In this document: piece after piece, positions 18,868 to 28,148 of the stretch
Position numbering within the stretch: the stretch's first letter is position 1
Layout: each line of letters begins with the position of its first letter
Source: Kribbella pratensis
GTDB lineage: Bacteria > Actinomycetota > Actinomycetes > Propionibacteriales > Kribbellaceae
Direction of reading: 5' to 3'
NCBI RefSeq assembly: GCF_004366075.1
Contig: NZ_SODU01000002.1
Coordinates: forward strand, 1,426,758-1,490,757
DNA: 64,000 nt
Translations under genes and position numbers: made by a program
The notes under the pieces: generated by a model
The model's input: the letters and a program-made list of their open reading frames with translations, nothing else
What the model was told of the DNA's origin: nothing
Database searches by the model: none

Positions 18868-19262
18868 AACCACCCGCCGACCGGCCTGAACCTCGCGCAA
18901 ACGGTGTCAGGACGGTCGGCGGGTGGTGAGGTGCACCTCTGTGGCGGTGCACCGGTAACGGATCCGGGGGCGCCTCGCACTGGGGCGCCTCTGCGTTTGA
19001 TGTGCGACTTCCGTGCGGTCTGGCTCGGTGGGCCAGACCGTCCGGGTGCGCCGCCCGGGTCCGTTCGTCCGGCTGGCGCCTCAGTGCTCGGCGGCGGCGT
19101 CGGTCCGGTCGTCTGTGGTCTGGGTGCTGTCGACAGCCAACAGGTCCTCGAGCTGGCGGACCTGCTCGGTGGCCATCGTGGTCATCAGTCGGTGGATCGT
19201 CATGCCAGTGAGACGCAGAGGGCCTGAAGGTATGACGGGAATCCGCGATGTGACCTGAGTCA
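18868..19262. other. Gene-free stretch with hairpins and a Crp-like half-conserved site
   Basis: No convincing gene. It holds a terminator hairpin (18870-18926), a second hairpin with 9-bp arms CGGTCTGGC/GCCAGACCG (19016-19040), the direct repeat GGGGCGCCTC twice near 18970-18991, and a Crp-like TGTGACCTGAGTCACT (19249-19264) touching the end of the permease gene. A 40-codon minus-strand frame (19081-19203) has no ribosome-binding site and is not called. Confidence 0.6.
18870..18926. terminator. Hairpin terminator after osmC
   Basis: Perfect 14-bp arms CCACCCGCCGACCG and CGGTCGGCGGGTGG enclose a 29-nt loop and begin 2 bp after the OsmC stop codon. Confidence 0.65.
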
Positions 19263-20426
19263 CTACTTCTCGTCGAGTCCGTCCAGCCGCAGGGGGACGA
19301 GCTTCCGGGCGTCGTTGTACGAGGTCCCGGTCAGTTCGAGCAGGTCGATGATCGTGGAGCGCAGCTGACCGAGGACGACGACCGCGGACAGTCCGATCGG
19401 CAGCGGCATCTCCGCCGTACGACGGCCCAGTTCGCCCAGCACGCGGTGCGCGGCGACGTCGGCGGCCGGTTCGAACAGGGACTCGCCGATCAGGCGGGTG
19501 CCGTCGGCCAGGCGTTCGAGCAGCGCCGGGTACTCGTCGGGCATCCGCTCGTCGCGCCACACCGACACCGCGCACCGGCGTACCAGGACCCGGGTGTTCC
19601 GGATCGCCCGGTCCAGCGGTACGACGAGATCGGCGATCTCCTGGACCCGCCCGCGGTGCCGGCGGCGGAACGGGGAGAGCCGGACGACCGCGACCCCTTC
19701 CTCGGCGGCGCTGCGCAGGTCGTCGAGCCGGGACTCGCTCGCGCGGGCCCGGCGGAGGGCGTCGGTGACGGCCTCCTCGTCGCGATCGCGCAGGCCGTCG
19801 GCGGTCTCGATCAGGATCTCGGCCAGCTCGTTCAGCACGCCTGACGCCTGTTGTCGAGGACGCCTGATGGCAGCGGCCGGCGCGATCGTGGCGGCCGCCA
19901 GCGCGACCAGCCCGCCGAGCGCCGCGTCCTGCCAGCGGCTGAAGCCGGCGCCGGGGTTGGGCAGCAGCGTGGTGACGATCGCGGCCTGGACGCCGGCCTG
20001 GGTGGTCATCAGGTTCCCGGCGCCGAGCAGTACGGCGACGCTCATCGCGAGCGCGATGACGAAGACGAGTTGGAGTACGCCGGTCCCGAAAACCTTCACG
20101 AACAGGTCGCCGACGCCGACCCCGACCGCCACCCCGACCATCACCTCGGCGACCCGGCGGAGACGCTGGCCGAAGCTGAAGCCGAGGCAGACCATCGCGG
20201 CGACCGGGGCGAAGAACGGCTGCTTGTGACCGACGACATACCGCGCGATCGCCCAGGCGACTCCGGCGGCGAGTGCGCACTGGGCGATGAAGAAGACCCG
20301 GCTGCGCCAGCGTTCGATCCGCCGGCGGATCGAGGCACGGGACCGCCGCGCGGCCTGCGGTGCGATGTCGTCGCGCAGCTCCCGCAACTGGTCCAACGTC
20401 AACCTGACCGGATCCACGCGCCCCAT
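19263..20426 (-). CDS. FUSC / aromatic acid exporter family membrane protein
   Basis: The 387-residue protein has a charged N-terminal region (about 45 residues), then roughly six membrane segments from residue 48 to 185 (FFIAQCALAAGVAWAIARYVVG; PFFAPVAAMVCLGF; VAEVMVGVAVGVGVGDLFVK; LVFVIALAMSVAVLLG; AALGGLVALAAATIAPAAAI), and a cytosolic helical domain to the end. HKQPFFAPVAAMVCL is the typical FUSC/ArAE entry motif (proton-driven efflux of aromatic acids in the characterised members). Substrate unknown. ATG 20426 is 58 bp from the divergent DUF5709 gene. Confidence 0.75.
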   Translation of the reverse strand: MGRVDPVRLTLDQLRELRDDIAPQAARRSRASIRRRIERWRSRVFFIAQCALAAGVAWAIARYVVGHKQPFFAPVAAMVCLGFSFGQRLRRVAEVMVGVAVGVGVGDLFVKVFGTGVLQLVFVIALAMSVAVLLGAGNLMTTQAGVQAAIVTTLLPNPGAGFSRWQDAALGGLVALAAATIAPAAAIRRPRQQASGVLNELAEILIETADGLRDRDEEAVTDALRRARASESRLDDLRSAAEEGVAVVRLSPFRRRHRGRVQEIADLVVPLDRAIRNTRVLVRRCAVSVWRDERMPDEYPALLERLADGTRLIGESLFEPAADVAAHRVLGELGRRTAEMPLPIGLSAVVVLGQLRSTIIDLLELTGTSYNDARKLVPLRLDGLDEK

Positions 20427-20484
20427 TCTGCGGGATGGGTGCGCCAGCTTGATTCATCGGCGCCTTGCGGTTCAGTGTTGCCTC

Positions 20485-20985
20485 ATGACCGACAACAACC
20501 GTGAGGACTACGGCAGCTACTCCGTGGACGACGAGGATCAGCTGCAGGCGGAGGACACGCTCAACGACCGCGGCGTGGACGACCTGCTCGACGAGGGGTA
20601 CTCGCCGCCGGAGAAGTGGTCCGCGGGCGAAGGCTTCGGCACGACGGCCGACGAGGCGCTCCAGGGCGAGACGCTGGACCAGCGGATCGCCCAGGAGGTC
20701 CCGGACGCCGACCCGTACGCCGAGGACGGTGAGGACGTCGGCGGCCCGCAGGTCGGCACCGAGCGCTCCGGCCGCCTGGTCGCCTCCGACGAGGGTGCAC
20801 ACAGCGACGACGACAGCGAGCTGTTCGCCGAGGACGTCGGCATCGACGGCGCCGCCGCCGGCGCCGAGGAAGCCGCCGTCCACGTGGTGGACGACGACGG
20901 GTTCGAACTCGAGGACGACGACGAGTCCGACCTCGAGAACTACCGCGACGTCGACCTGGGAGACGTCGGCGACCTGGAGGACTGA
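20485..20985 (+). CDS. DUF5709 family acidic protein
   Basis: The 166-residue product is strongly acidic (runs of Asp/Glu throughout) and contains the DUF5709 core DDLLDEGYSPPEKWSAGEGFGTTADEALQGETLDQRIAQEVPD. It lacks membrane segments or catalytic motifs and is probably partly disordered. DUF5709 proteins are common in actinobacteria and functionally uncharacterised. ATG 20485. The gene ends 1 bp before the convergent P450 stop codon. Confidence 0.8.
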   Translation: MTDNNREDYGSYSVDDEDQLQAEDTLNDRGVDDLLDEGYSPPEKWSAGEGFGTTADEALQGETLDQRIAQEVPDADPYAEDGEDVGGPQVGTERSGRLVASDEGAHSDDDSELFAEDVGIDGAAAGAEEAAVHVVDDDGFELEDDDESDLENYRDVDLGDVGDLED

Positions 20986-20986
20986 C

Positions 20987-22312
20987 CTACCTGCGGGTGA
21001 CGAGGATCTCGGCGCCGTGGCGGGGGACCAGGGTGACGTTCTTGGCCTGGGCCGGTTCGGGTTCGGGGTGCGGGGCCTGGAAGTTGTAGGCGCCGACGGC
21101 GGCGCGGAGGATCTCGGTGGCTTCCATCAGGGAGAATCCGGCGCCGATACACCGCCGGGCCCCGCCGCCGAACGGCATCCAGGTGCCGGGCGCGGGCGGA
21201 TCGTCGGACAGGAAGCGTTGCGGGCGGAACTCCTGCGGCTGCGGGAAGTGTTCGGCGTCGCGGTGGACCAGGCCGATCGCGGCCATGATCGTCGTACCGC
21301 GGGGCAGCCGGTAGCCGGCGAGGTCGGTGGTCTCGGTGAGGCGCCGGCCGACCTGGTACACGACCGGATGCAGCCGCAGCGCTTCCTTGACGATCGCTTC
21401 GAGTTCGTCGTCGGAGCCGGTGTCGGCGGCGCGTTGACCGAACTCCAGATCGGCCGGCCGGCGCGCCAGTTCGTGGAAGGCCCACGCCAGCGCGGTCGCC
21501 GTCGTCTCGTGCCCGGCCAGTAGCAGCGTCACCAGCTGATCGCGCAGCTCCACGTCCGACCAGTTGCCCGCAGCAAGCAACCGCGAGAGTACGTCGTTGC
21601 GTCCGGCGAACGTCTCGCGGCGGGCGGCGATCTCGTCGTACAGGATCTCGTCGACCTGCTTCTGCGTGTCCAGGTAGGTCTTCCACGGCCGCACCCGGAG
21701 CAGCGGCGGGTAGAACCCACCGAGCATGATCACCGGCGACACCGACACGATCTTGTCCAGCAACGGGCGCAGCGTGTTCAGCCGGTCGGCGTCGGTGACG
21801 CCGAAGATCACCTGCAGGATGATTTCCAGCGTCAGGTTCCGCATCCGCTGGTGCACCTTGAACGGCTTCCCCACAGGCCATTTCGCCACTTCGGCCTGGG
21901 CGAGTTCGAGCACCATCGCGGCGTACCCGCGCAAGGCCGCGCCGGAGAACGCGGGCATCAGCTGCTTCCGCATCCGCACGTGGTCCTCGTCGTCGAGCAG
22001 CAGCAACGAGTGCGAACCCATGATCGGCTCCAGCACCATGTTCCCCTCGCCGGCGTGCATCACCGACGGCGGGCTGCCGAACACCTCCCGGATGTGATCG
22101 GGGCGACTCAGTACGACGCACACCCGACTCGACGGCACGAGGCGGATCGTGAACACGTCGCCGTACTTGTCCCGCATCCGCGGGAAGAACGTCCTGCGGT
22201 GACTCGCGAACAGCACAGTCTGCGCGAGGGTCGGCAGCTTCGGCCCGGGCGGCAGCGTGCGGGCCGTCTGACGGTCGAGCGTCCGGGAACCGAGCAACGG
22301 GGTCCGGGCCAT
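20987..22312 (-). CDS. Cytochrome P450
   Basis: The 441-residue P450 has the I-helix oxygen-activation motif AGHETT (266-271), the ExxR motif EALRL (310-314) and the haem-binding loop FGGGARRCIG with proximal cysteine C388. It has no membrane anchor and would need a ferredoxin and reductase supplied elsewhere. The long N-terminus with PPGPK and the GGGARRCIG loop resemble the mycobacterial CYP132/135/138 type rather than the macrolide hydroxylases. ATG 22312 follows GGAGG. No biosynthetic cluster surrounds it, so the substrate is unknown. Confidence 0.9.
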   Translation of the reverse strand: MARTPLLGSRTLDRQTARTLPPGPKLPTLAQTVLFASHRRTFFPRMRDKYGDVFTIRLVPSSRVCVVLSRPDHIREVFGSPPSVMHAGEGNMVLEPIMGSHSLLLLDDEDHVRMRKQLMPAFSGAALRGYAAMVLELAQAEVAKWPVGKPFKVHQRMRNLTLEIILQVIFGVTDADRLNTLRPLLDKIVSVSPVIMLGGFYPPLLRVRPWKTYLDTQKQVDEILYDEIAARRETFAGRNDVLSRLLAAGNWSDVELRDQLVTLLLAGHETTATALAWAFHELARRPADLEFGQRAADTGSDDELEAIVKEALRLHPVVYQVGRRLTETTDLAGYRLPRGTTIMAAIGLVHRDAEHFPQPQEFRPQRFLSDDPPAPGTWMPFGGGARRCIGAGFSLMEATEILRAAVGAYNFQAPHPEPEPAQAKNVTLVPRHGAEILVTRR

Positions 22313-22382
22313 GCCACCTCCACCGATCGAGCCTGTTCTTCCACGCTACGTCAGTCGGGTGAACACCCGGCGGCGGAAAGAC

Positions 22383-22416
22383 GAAGGCCCGCCCGAGGGG
22401 GTTCGGGCGGGCCTTC
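22383..22416. terminator. Hairpin terminator after alpha-mannosidase
   Basis: Arms GAAGGCCCGCCCGA and TCGGGCGGGCCTTC (14 bp, perfect) with a 6-nt loop lie 13 bp beyond the alpha-mannosidase stop on its strand. Confidence 0.8.
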
Positions 22417-22428
22417 AGGGGTGCTGTG

Positions 22429-25400
22429 TCAGGAGCGCTTGAAGCGGAGGGTGAGGATCTGGAAGGGACGGAGTTCGAAGGTGACTCCGTTGTCCTTCAG
22501 GTCCCGGTCCGCGAGGTGTCGCTCGAGCAGGTCGACCTCGGTCACCGACGCCGCCGCGAAGGACGGCGTGACGGTGGCACGGGAGCGACCGCCGCTGGAC
22601 TCGTAGAGCCGGACGACCACGTCGCCGGACTCGTCGTCGGCCAGCTTGAGCGCCTCGACGATCACGTTGTCGTTGTCCACGGCAAGGATCGGGCCGACGC
22701 CTTCGGCGCCGGTGACGACGCGTTCGGGGAGGTTGATCCAGTAGCCCTCCTTGATCGCCTCCGGGATCCCGGCGCCGACCACGAGCGCGTGGTTCACGGT
22801 GTGCACGCCCTGGTCGGTCTTCGGGTCGGGGAACCGCGGCGCCCGGATCAGCGAGGTGCGGATGGTGGTCGTCGTACCGCCGTCCTCCCGCGCGGTCCGG
22901 TTGATGTCGTGGCCGTACGTCGAGTCGTTGACCACGGCGACGCCGTACCCCGGCTCGCCGACGTGCACCCAGCGGTGCGCCGCGATCTCGAACTTCGCCG
23001 CGTCCCACGAGGTGTTCTGGTGGGTCGGCCGGAAGATGTGCCCGAACTGTGTCTCGGACGCCGAGCGGTCCGCGTGCACGTCGACCGGGTACGCCGCCTT
23101 GAGGAACTTCTCCGCCTCGTGCCAGTCCATCTCGGTCTCGATGTCGACCCGCTTCACGCCTGGGCGGACCCGCAGCGTCTGGGTCACCGTGGACCGGTTG
23201 AAGGACCGCTTCACGACCACGGTCGCGACGCCGTCGACGGTGCTGAAGTCGACGCTGTCGACCTCGGTGACGTCCCGGACGTTGTTCTTGTAGAACGAGT
23301 CGACGTCCCACGCGTCCCAGTGGTTCGGGGTGTCCACGTGCAGCTGCAGAAGGTTGCCCACGGCACCCGGCGCGATGACCTCGCGGTGCTCCTCGAGGTC
23401 GTACAGCGAGGTGATCAGCCCACGCTCGTCGATCGTGACCCGGATGACGCCGTTGTCCAGTACGCCGTTCTCGACGGTGACGGCCTGACCTTCGCCGGCC
23501 GCGATGCCCGCACCGAGCCCGGCCACGCCATTGCGCGTGTGCGGCGCGGCGTTGAAGACGATCTGCGCGGAGCCTTCGCCGGCCAGCGCCTGCTGCGCCT
23601 TGGCGATGATCGCGTTCAGCTCCTCGGCGACCCGCGCGTACGTCGCCTCCGCCTCGCGGTGCACCCACGAGATCGAGGAGCCCGGCAGGATGTCGTGGAA
23701 CTGGTGCAGCAGCGCGACCTTCCACAGCCGGTCGAGGTCCTCGTACGGGTACGTGTCGAGCTTGCCCGCGACGACGGCCGCCGTGCTCCACAGCTCGGCC
23801 TCGCGGAGCAGGTGCTCGCTGCGCCGGTTGCCCTGCTTGGTCTTCGCCTGCGACGTGTACGTCGCCCGGTGGATCTCCAGGTAGAGCTCACCGGACCAGA
23901 CCGGAGCATGCTCGCGGTACTCGTCCTCGGCGGCGGCGAAGAACTCGGTCGGCGACTCGATGGTCACCTTCGGCGAGGACTCCAGGTTCGCCACCCGGCG
24001 CGCGGTCGCGACGAACTCGCGGGTGGGGCCGCCACCGCCGTCGCCGTACCCGAACGGAACCAGCGACCGGGTCGCGGCGCCGTTCTCCTGGAAGTTCCGC
24101 TGCGCGTGCGCGAGCTCACGGCCGGACAGGTCCGAGTTGTACGTGTCGATCGGCGGGAAGTGGGTGAACACCCGGGTCCCGTCGAGGCCCTCCCACCAGA
24201 AGGTGTGGTGCGGGAACTTGTTCTCCTTGTTCCAGGAGATCTTCTGGGTCAGGAACCACTTCGATCCGGACAGCTTCACCAGCTGCGGCAGCGCCGCGGT
24301 GTAGCCGAACGAGTCCGGCAGCCAGACCTCCTGGGTGTCGATCCCGTACTCGTCCAGGAAGAACCGCTTGCCGTGCACGAACTGCCGGGCCAGCGCCTCG
24401 CTGCCGGGCAGATTGGTGTCGGACTCGACCCACATGCCGCCCACCGGAACGATGGTGCCCTCGGCAACGGCCTTCTTCAGCCGCTCCCAGACCTCCGGGT
24501 AGTTGTCCTTCACCCAGGCGTGCTGCTGGGCCTGCGAGAACGCGAAGACCAGCTCCGGGTACTCCTCGGCCAGAGTGGCAACGTTGGACACCGTCCGGGC
24601 CACCTTGCGGCGGGTCTCCCGGAGCGGCCAGAGCCAGGCGGAGTCGATGTGCGCGTGCCCGACCGCGGACAGCTGGTGCGCGCTCGCGTGCGCCGGCCGG
24701 CTCAGGACGTCGGTCAGCTGGGCGCGGGCGTCCGCGGCGGTGCCGGCCACGTTCTCGTAGTCGAGCGCGTCCAGCGAACGGCTGAGCGCCCGCAGGATCT
24801 CCTTGCGGCGCGGGTCCTGCAGCGACAGCTCACGCTGCAGGCTGTCGAGCGCCTCGAGGTCCAGGATCAGGTCCCACACCTCGGCGTTGAACACGGCCAG
24901 GTCGGCGCGGGTGAGCTGGTAGATCGGAGTCTCACCGAGCTTGGCGCCGATGTCGACCTTCGCGTAGGCGTTGTCGAGCGGGATCTCCGGGTTGGCGGCG
25001 CCCTCGACGTAGAACTCGATCCGGTCGCCCGGCGATGCCGCCGTACCGTCCGGGCCGAGGATCGACAGCGGGGCGTAGGTCTGCCGCGGGTGCAGGCCCT
25101 TCAGCGGCCGGCCGGAGGTGGTGTGCACCAGGCCCTCCGCGGAGAAGCCGGGGCCGCCGCTGAAGCCGAGGTCGATGACCGCCTCGATCTCGCTGCCGGC
25201 CCACTCGGCCGGCACCTGACCGCTGAACTTGAACCACGCGGTGCCCCAGGCGGGACCCCACGGCAGCCCGATCTCGGCCGGCTCGTAGGTCTGGGCCAGC
25301 GCCTCGGCGGGGGACACCGGCTCACCGGGTGCGTGCCACACCTCGATGTCCAGCGGGACCGCCGCGCCGTAGATCGCGGGGCGGAGCCGCTCCCGCAGGG

Positions 25401-25443
25401 CGCGCTTCAGCCGCTCCTCGATGAGTTGACGGTCGTCGTGCAC
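22429..25443 (-). CDS. Alpha-mannosidase, glycoside hydrolase family 38
   Basis: About 1004 residues from GTG 25443, which has GGAGG 8 bp upstream; a frame start at 25509 would put the start inside the operator region. The GH38 catalytic domain begins near residue 245 with GHAHIDSAWLWPLRETRRK (zinc-binding His and Asp) and GGMWVESDTNLPGSEALARQ (nucleophile Asp), then DSFGYTAALPQL and a later HDILPGSSI zinc ligand. The middle and C-terminal beta domains run to the end. No signal peptide, so it acts on imported mannosides. A LacI-type operator lies 52 bp upstream, and a terminator follows. Confidence 0.92.
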   Translation of the reverse strand: MHDDRQLIEERLKRALRERLRPAIYGAAVPLDIEVWHAPGEPVSPAEALAQTYEPAEIGLPWGPAWGTAWFKFSGQVPAEWAGSEIEAVIDLGFSGGPGFSAEGLVHTTSGRPLKGLHPRQTYAPLSILGPDGTAASPGDRIEFYVEGAANPEIPLDNAYAKVDIGAKLGETPIYQLTRADLAVFNAEVWDLILDLEALDSLQRELSLQDPRRKEILRALSRSLDALDYENVAGTAADARAQLTDVLSRPAHASAHQLSAVGHAHIDSAWLWPLRETRRKVARTVSNVATLAEEYPELVFAFSQAQQHAWVKDNYPEVWERLKKAVAEGTIVPVGGMWVESDTNLPGSEALARQFVHGKRFFLDEYGIDTQEVWLPDSFGYTAALPQLVKLSGSKWFLTQKISWNKENKFPHHTFWWEGLDGTRVFTHFPPIDTYNSDLSGRELAHAQRNFQENGAATRSLVPFGYGDGGGGPTREFVATARRVANLESSPKVTIESPTEFFAAAEDEYREHAPVWSGELYLEIHRATYTSQAKTKQGNRRSEHLLREAELWSTAAVVAGKLDTYPYEDLDRLWKVALLHQFHDILPGSSISWVHREAEATYARVAEELNAIIAKAQQALAGEGSAQIVFNAAPHTRNGVAGLGAGIAAGEGQAVTVENGVLDNGVIRVTIDERGLITSLYDLEEHREVIAPGAVGNLLQLHVDTPNHWDAWDVDSFYKNNVRDVTEVDSVDFSTVDGVATVVVKRSFNRSTVTQTLRVRPGVKRVDIETEMDWHEAEKFLKAAYPVDVHADRSASETQFGHIFRPTHQNTSWDAAKFEIAAHRWVHVGEPGYGVAVVNDSTYGHDINRTAREDGGTTTTIRTSLIRAPRFPDPKTDQGVHTVNHALVVGAGIPEAIKEGYWINLPERVVTGAEGVGPILAVDNDNVIVEALKLADDESGDVVVRLYESSGGRSRATVTPSFAAASVTEVDLLERHLADRDLKDNGVTFELRPFQILTLRFKRS

Positions 25444-25494
25444 GAAATCAGCCTCCGGGAAAGGATCCTCACGCGGCCGACCGGGCCGCACCGA

Positions 25495-25508
25495 TGACAA
25501 CGCTGTCA
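25495..25508. promoter_or_regulatory. LacI-type operator of the alpha-mannosidase gene
   Basis: TGACAACGCTGTCA is an inverted repeat with a central CG and one mismatched pair, the form of sugar-responsive LacI-family operators in actinobacteria. It is 52 bp upstream of the alpha-mannosidase GTG. Confidence 0.5.
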
Positions 25509-25634
25509 CACCGACCCCGGATGCGTCCAGACGCAGTTTGTCTCTTGCTGTGTGAATCTCTGTGAGTAGCGGTTGGATTGCAGGGCGCCGACACGGCTAC
25601 CCCCGAGGCCTCATTGTTGTCTAGGTTGTCCTGC

Positions 25635-26750
25635 ATGGATCGCCCCCGCCTGCTGTCCCCCTCCCGGCCGACCGGTCTGACGCGGCGCAGCGTGCTCGGC
25701 CTCGGTGCCGCCGCGGCGTCCGGACTGCTGCTGCCCGGCTGCTCGCGCGGCCGCGCGGACGAGCCGGCGCCGTCGGAGGCCGCGGTGTTCTCGACCGGGA
25801 ACCTGAACGGCGTCTACAACAAGTTCGGGACGGCGCTGTGCGCACTGGTCAGCGAGGTCACCGGCATGGAGCTGAAGCCGATCGTCAGCGACGGGTCGGT
25901 GGACAACCTGAACAAGGTGGCAGGCCGCAAGGCCGACCTCGGATTCTGTACGTCGGACTCCGCGCTCGCGGCGTACGAGGGCACCGGTGACTTCAGCACC
26001 GGCCCGCTGCGGTTCACCGCGCTCGCCCGCGTCTACGACAACTACGTGCACGTCGTCGTACCGATGGCATCGAAGGCGTCGAAGCTCGACGACCTGTTCC
26101 CGAGCAAGGCCGACCCGAACCGGAAGATGGTCGTCGGCGTCGGTCCGAAGGACTCCGGGACCGAGATCGTCGCGAACATGATCCTGAACAGGGCCAAGGC
26201 CGAGCTGATCCAGAAGAACCCGGAGCTGGACCCGAACAAGGTCGACGTGATCCGGAAGAACCTGACCCTCGAGGAGATGGTGGCAGCGGTGCAACCCCGC
26301 GGCACCGCCACCAGGGGTTCGATCGACGCGTTCTTCTGGAGCGGTGGCGTCCCGACCGATCCGATCGCCAAGCTGCAAGGGACCATCGGGTTCCGGCTGC
26401 TGGACATCAGCGCGGTCGCGGAGTCGATCGCACTGAAGGAGTTCGGCGGTTTCCTGGTGTCCGCGATCCCGCCGTCGCAGTACGGGCTGGCCAGCTCGGT
26501 GCCGACGCTGGCGGTCCCGAACTACCTGATCGCGAAGCAGAACCTGTCGGACTCGTGGGCGTGGTGGACGCTCAATACCCTGTTCCGCCGGCAGAACGAC
26601 CTGATCAAGGGCACCCCGTCACCCGGAGCCAGCCCGGGGACCGGCGGCCACCCCGAGGCCGGCGCGCTGGACCCCCGCTCGGCGATCGCGACCATGCCCG
26701 TCCCGCTGCATCCCGCCGCGGAGCGCTGGTACCGCCAGAATCACATCTGA
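25635..26750 (+). CDS. TAXI-family TRAP solute-binding protein, Tat lipoprotein
   Basis: The 371-residue precursor has a twin-arginine signal with lipobox: TRRSVLGLGAAAASGLLLPGC, giving a lipidated cysteine near residue 37. The mature domain has the TAXI ligand-binding pattern (FSTGNLNGVYNKFGTALCALVSEVTG, GRKADLGFCTSDSALAAYEG, GPKDSGTEIVANMIL, IDAFFWSGGVPTDPIAKL). Such proteins deliver dicarboxylates, glutamate or similar acids to a TRAP permease. It lies next to the two-component genes and across from the fused permease, which has its own second binding protein. It converges with the histidine kinase gene. ATG 25635; a proline/glycine-rich linker precedes its C-terminus. Confidence 0.85.
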   Translation: MDRPRLLSPSRPTGLTRRSVLGLGAAAASGLLLPGCSRGRADEPAPSEAAVFSTGNLNGVYNKFGTALCALVSEVTGMELKPIVSDGSVDNLNKVAGRKADLGFCTSDSALAAYEGTGDFSTGPLRFTALARVYDNYVHVVVPMASKASKLDDLFPSKADPNRKMVVGVGPKDSGTEIVANMILNRAKAELIQKNPELDPNKVDVIRKNLTLEEMVAAVQPRGTATRGSIDAFFWSGGVPTDPIAKLQGTIGFRLLDISAVAESIALKEFGGFLVSAIPPSQYGLASSVPTLAVPNYLIAKQNLSDSWAWWTLNTLFRRQNDLIKGTPSPGASPGTGGHPEAGALDPRSAIATMPVPLHPAAERWYRQNHI

Positions 26751-26771
26751 GCGGTACTGGAGCGGTACTGC

Positions 26772-28145
26772 TCAGGCGTCGTAGTCGTCGATCAGCGGGA
26801 CGCGGACCTCGATCACGAGGCCGCCGCCGATCGGCGGCCGGGCGACCACACGGCCGCCGACCCTGGCCGCCTCGGAGCGCACGATCGCCAGGCCGAGACC
26901 GGTACCCGGCATCTCCCGGTGGTGCGCGCTGCGCCAGAACCGCTCGCCGACCTTCTTCAGGTCCCGCGATCCGAGCCCCAGGCCGTGGTCGCGCACCGAC
27001 AGCACCACCTCGGTGCCGTCCCGGGTGACCGAGACCTCCACCGGCGGTGCGCCGTACTTCGACGCGTTGTCGAGCAGTACGTCGAGGATGTCGTCGACCT
27101 CGAGCTCCGGCGCGACCCCGCCCGGGACCATCTCGCCGATGATCAGCTCCAGGTCGTCGGCGGAGTACACGGCCTTCCAGCCGACCAGCCGCTCCTTCAC
27201 CGCCTGGGCCAGGTCCAGCGGCTCTTCGTTGCCCTCGGCATCCGCCGACGGGCGGTCGGAGCCGGCCAGCCGGGACAGCCGCTGGACGATCCGGCCGAGC
27301 CGGTCGATGTCGCTGAGCGCGAACCGCGCGGTCGGCGAAAGCCGGGACAGGCCCTCGATGTGGATCCGGGCCGACGTCAGCGGCGTCCGCAGCTGGTGCG
27401 ACGCGTCGGCGACGAACTCGCGCTCACGCTGCCGGGCCTGGTGCAGGCTCAGCGCCATCGAGTTGAAGCTGTCGCCCAGCCGGCGGAGCTCCGGTGCACG
27501 ACCGTCGGTCGAGACCCGGGTGTCGAGCGCGCCGCGGGTGATCTGGTGGGTGGCGTTGTCGAGGTCCTGCAGCGGCCGCAGCACCCAGCGGGTGATCGGC
27601 CGGACGATACCGATGATGATCGCGCCGATGCTGATCAGCAGGCCGCCGAGGAGCAGCAGCAGGCCGCGCTGCACCTGGTCACGGGCCTTGTCCGTCGGCA
27701 CCCGCAGCACGGCGGCGCCGAGCACACTGCCGTTGTTGACGACCGGGCGGGACACGATCATCTCGCCGGCGGCCCACGGCCACAGCGCCGGCGGCTCGGG
27801 TGGGAGACGGCCCGCCAGCGTGCTGTGCAGGGCGGTCGCGATGTCTTCTTCCTTCACGTCCACACCGGACACCGACGTGGCGACGACGCGGGAGTCGACG
27901 TCGACGACGAAGACCGGGGTGTCGTAGAGCTCCTGGTACCGGACCGCGAGCTCACGCAGGTTCGCGATGTCGCCGGTCTGCAACGGGGACTCGGCCATCG
28001 CGGCGAACCAGTCCGCGTCGTTGCTGCGGGACAGGAAGAGCGTGCGTGAGTTGCTTGTGGCGATGAAGTTCGCCAGCGGGATCACGGCGACGATCGCCAG
28101 GGCGACGACCATCGGGACGAGGGACTGCAGCAGTCGACGGCGCAA
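26772..28145 (-). CDS. Sensor histidine kinase (TctE-like)
   Basis: The 457-residue kinase has a first membrane helix at 9-28, an extracytoplasmic sensor of about 130 residues, a second helix at 161-182, a HAMP linker, the DHp box FVADASHQLRTPLTS with phosphorylated H250, and an ATPase domain with DNASKYG, DHGLGLG and GTGLGLAIV. It starts at TTG 28145, 3 bp after the stop of the response regulator, so they are translated together. Flanked on both sides by TAXI-TRAP genes, it probably senses the transported acid or its binding protein, as TctE/TctD do for tricarboxylates (inference). Confidence 0.88.
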   Translation of the reverse strand: MRRRLLQSLVPMVVALAIVAVIPLANFIATSNSRTLFLSRSNDADWFAAMAESPLQTGDIANLRELAVRYQELYDTPVFVVDVDSRVVATSVSGVDVKEEDIATALHSTLAGRLPPEPPALWPWAAGEMIVSRPVVNNGSVLGAAVLRVPTDKARDQVQRGLLLLLGGLLISIGAIIIGIVRPITRWVLRPLQDLDNATHQITRGALDTRVSTDGRAPELRRLGDSFNSMALSLHQARQREREFVADASHQLRTPLTSARIHIEGLSRLSPTARFALSDIDRLGRIVQRLSRLAGSDRPSADAEGNEEPLDLAQAVKERLVGWKAVYSADDLELIIGEMVPGGVAPELEVDDILDVLLDNASKYGAPPVEVSVTRDGTEVVLSVRDHGLGLGSRDLKKVGERFWRSAHHREMPGTGLGLAIVRSEAARVGGRVVARPPIGGGLVIEVRVPLIDDYDA

Positions 28146-28148
28146 CGG

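Noticed and set aside
19081..19203. 40-codon minus-strand frame starting MTIHRLMTTMATEQV
   Set aside because: No ribosome-binding site, no recognisable domain, and alternative explanations by hairpins; kept out of the gene list, though a small protein cannot be excluded.
22426..25497. A 1023-codon open frame on the plus strand opposite the alpha-mannosidase
   Set aside because: It is a reverse-frame shadow of a well-supported GH38 gene; its translation is arginine/valine/leucine-rich with no domain, as expected from third-position GC bias.
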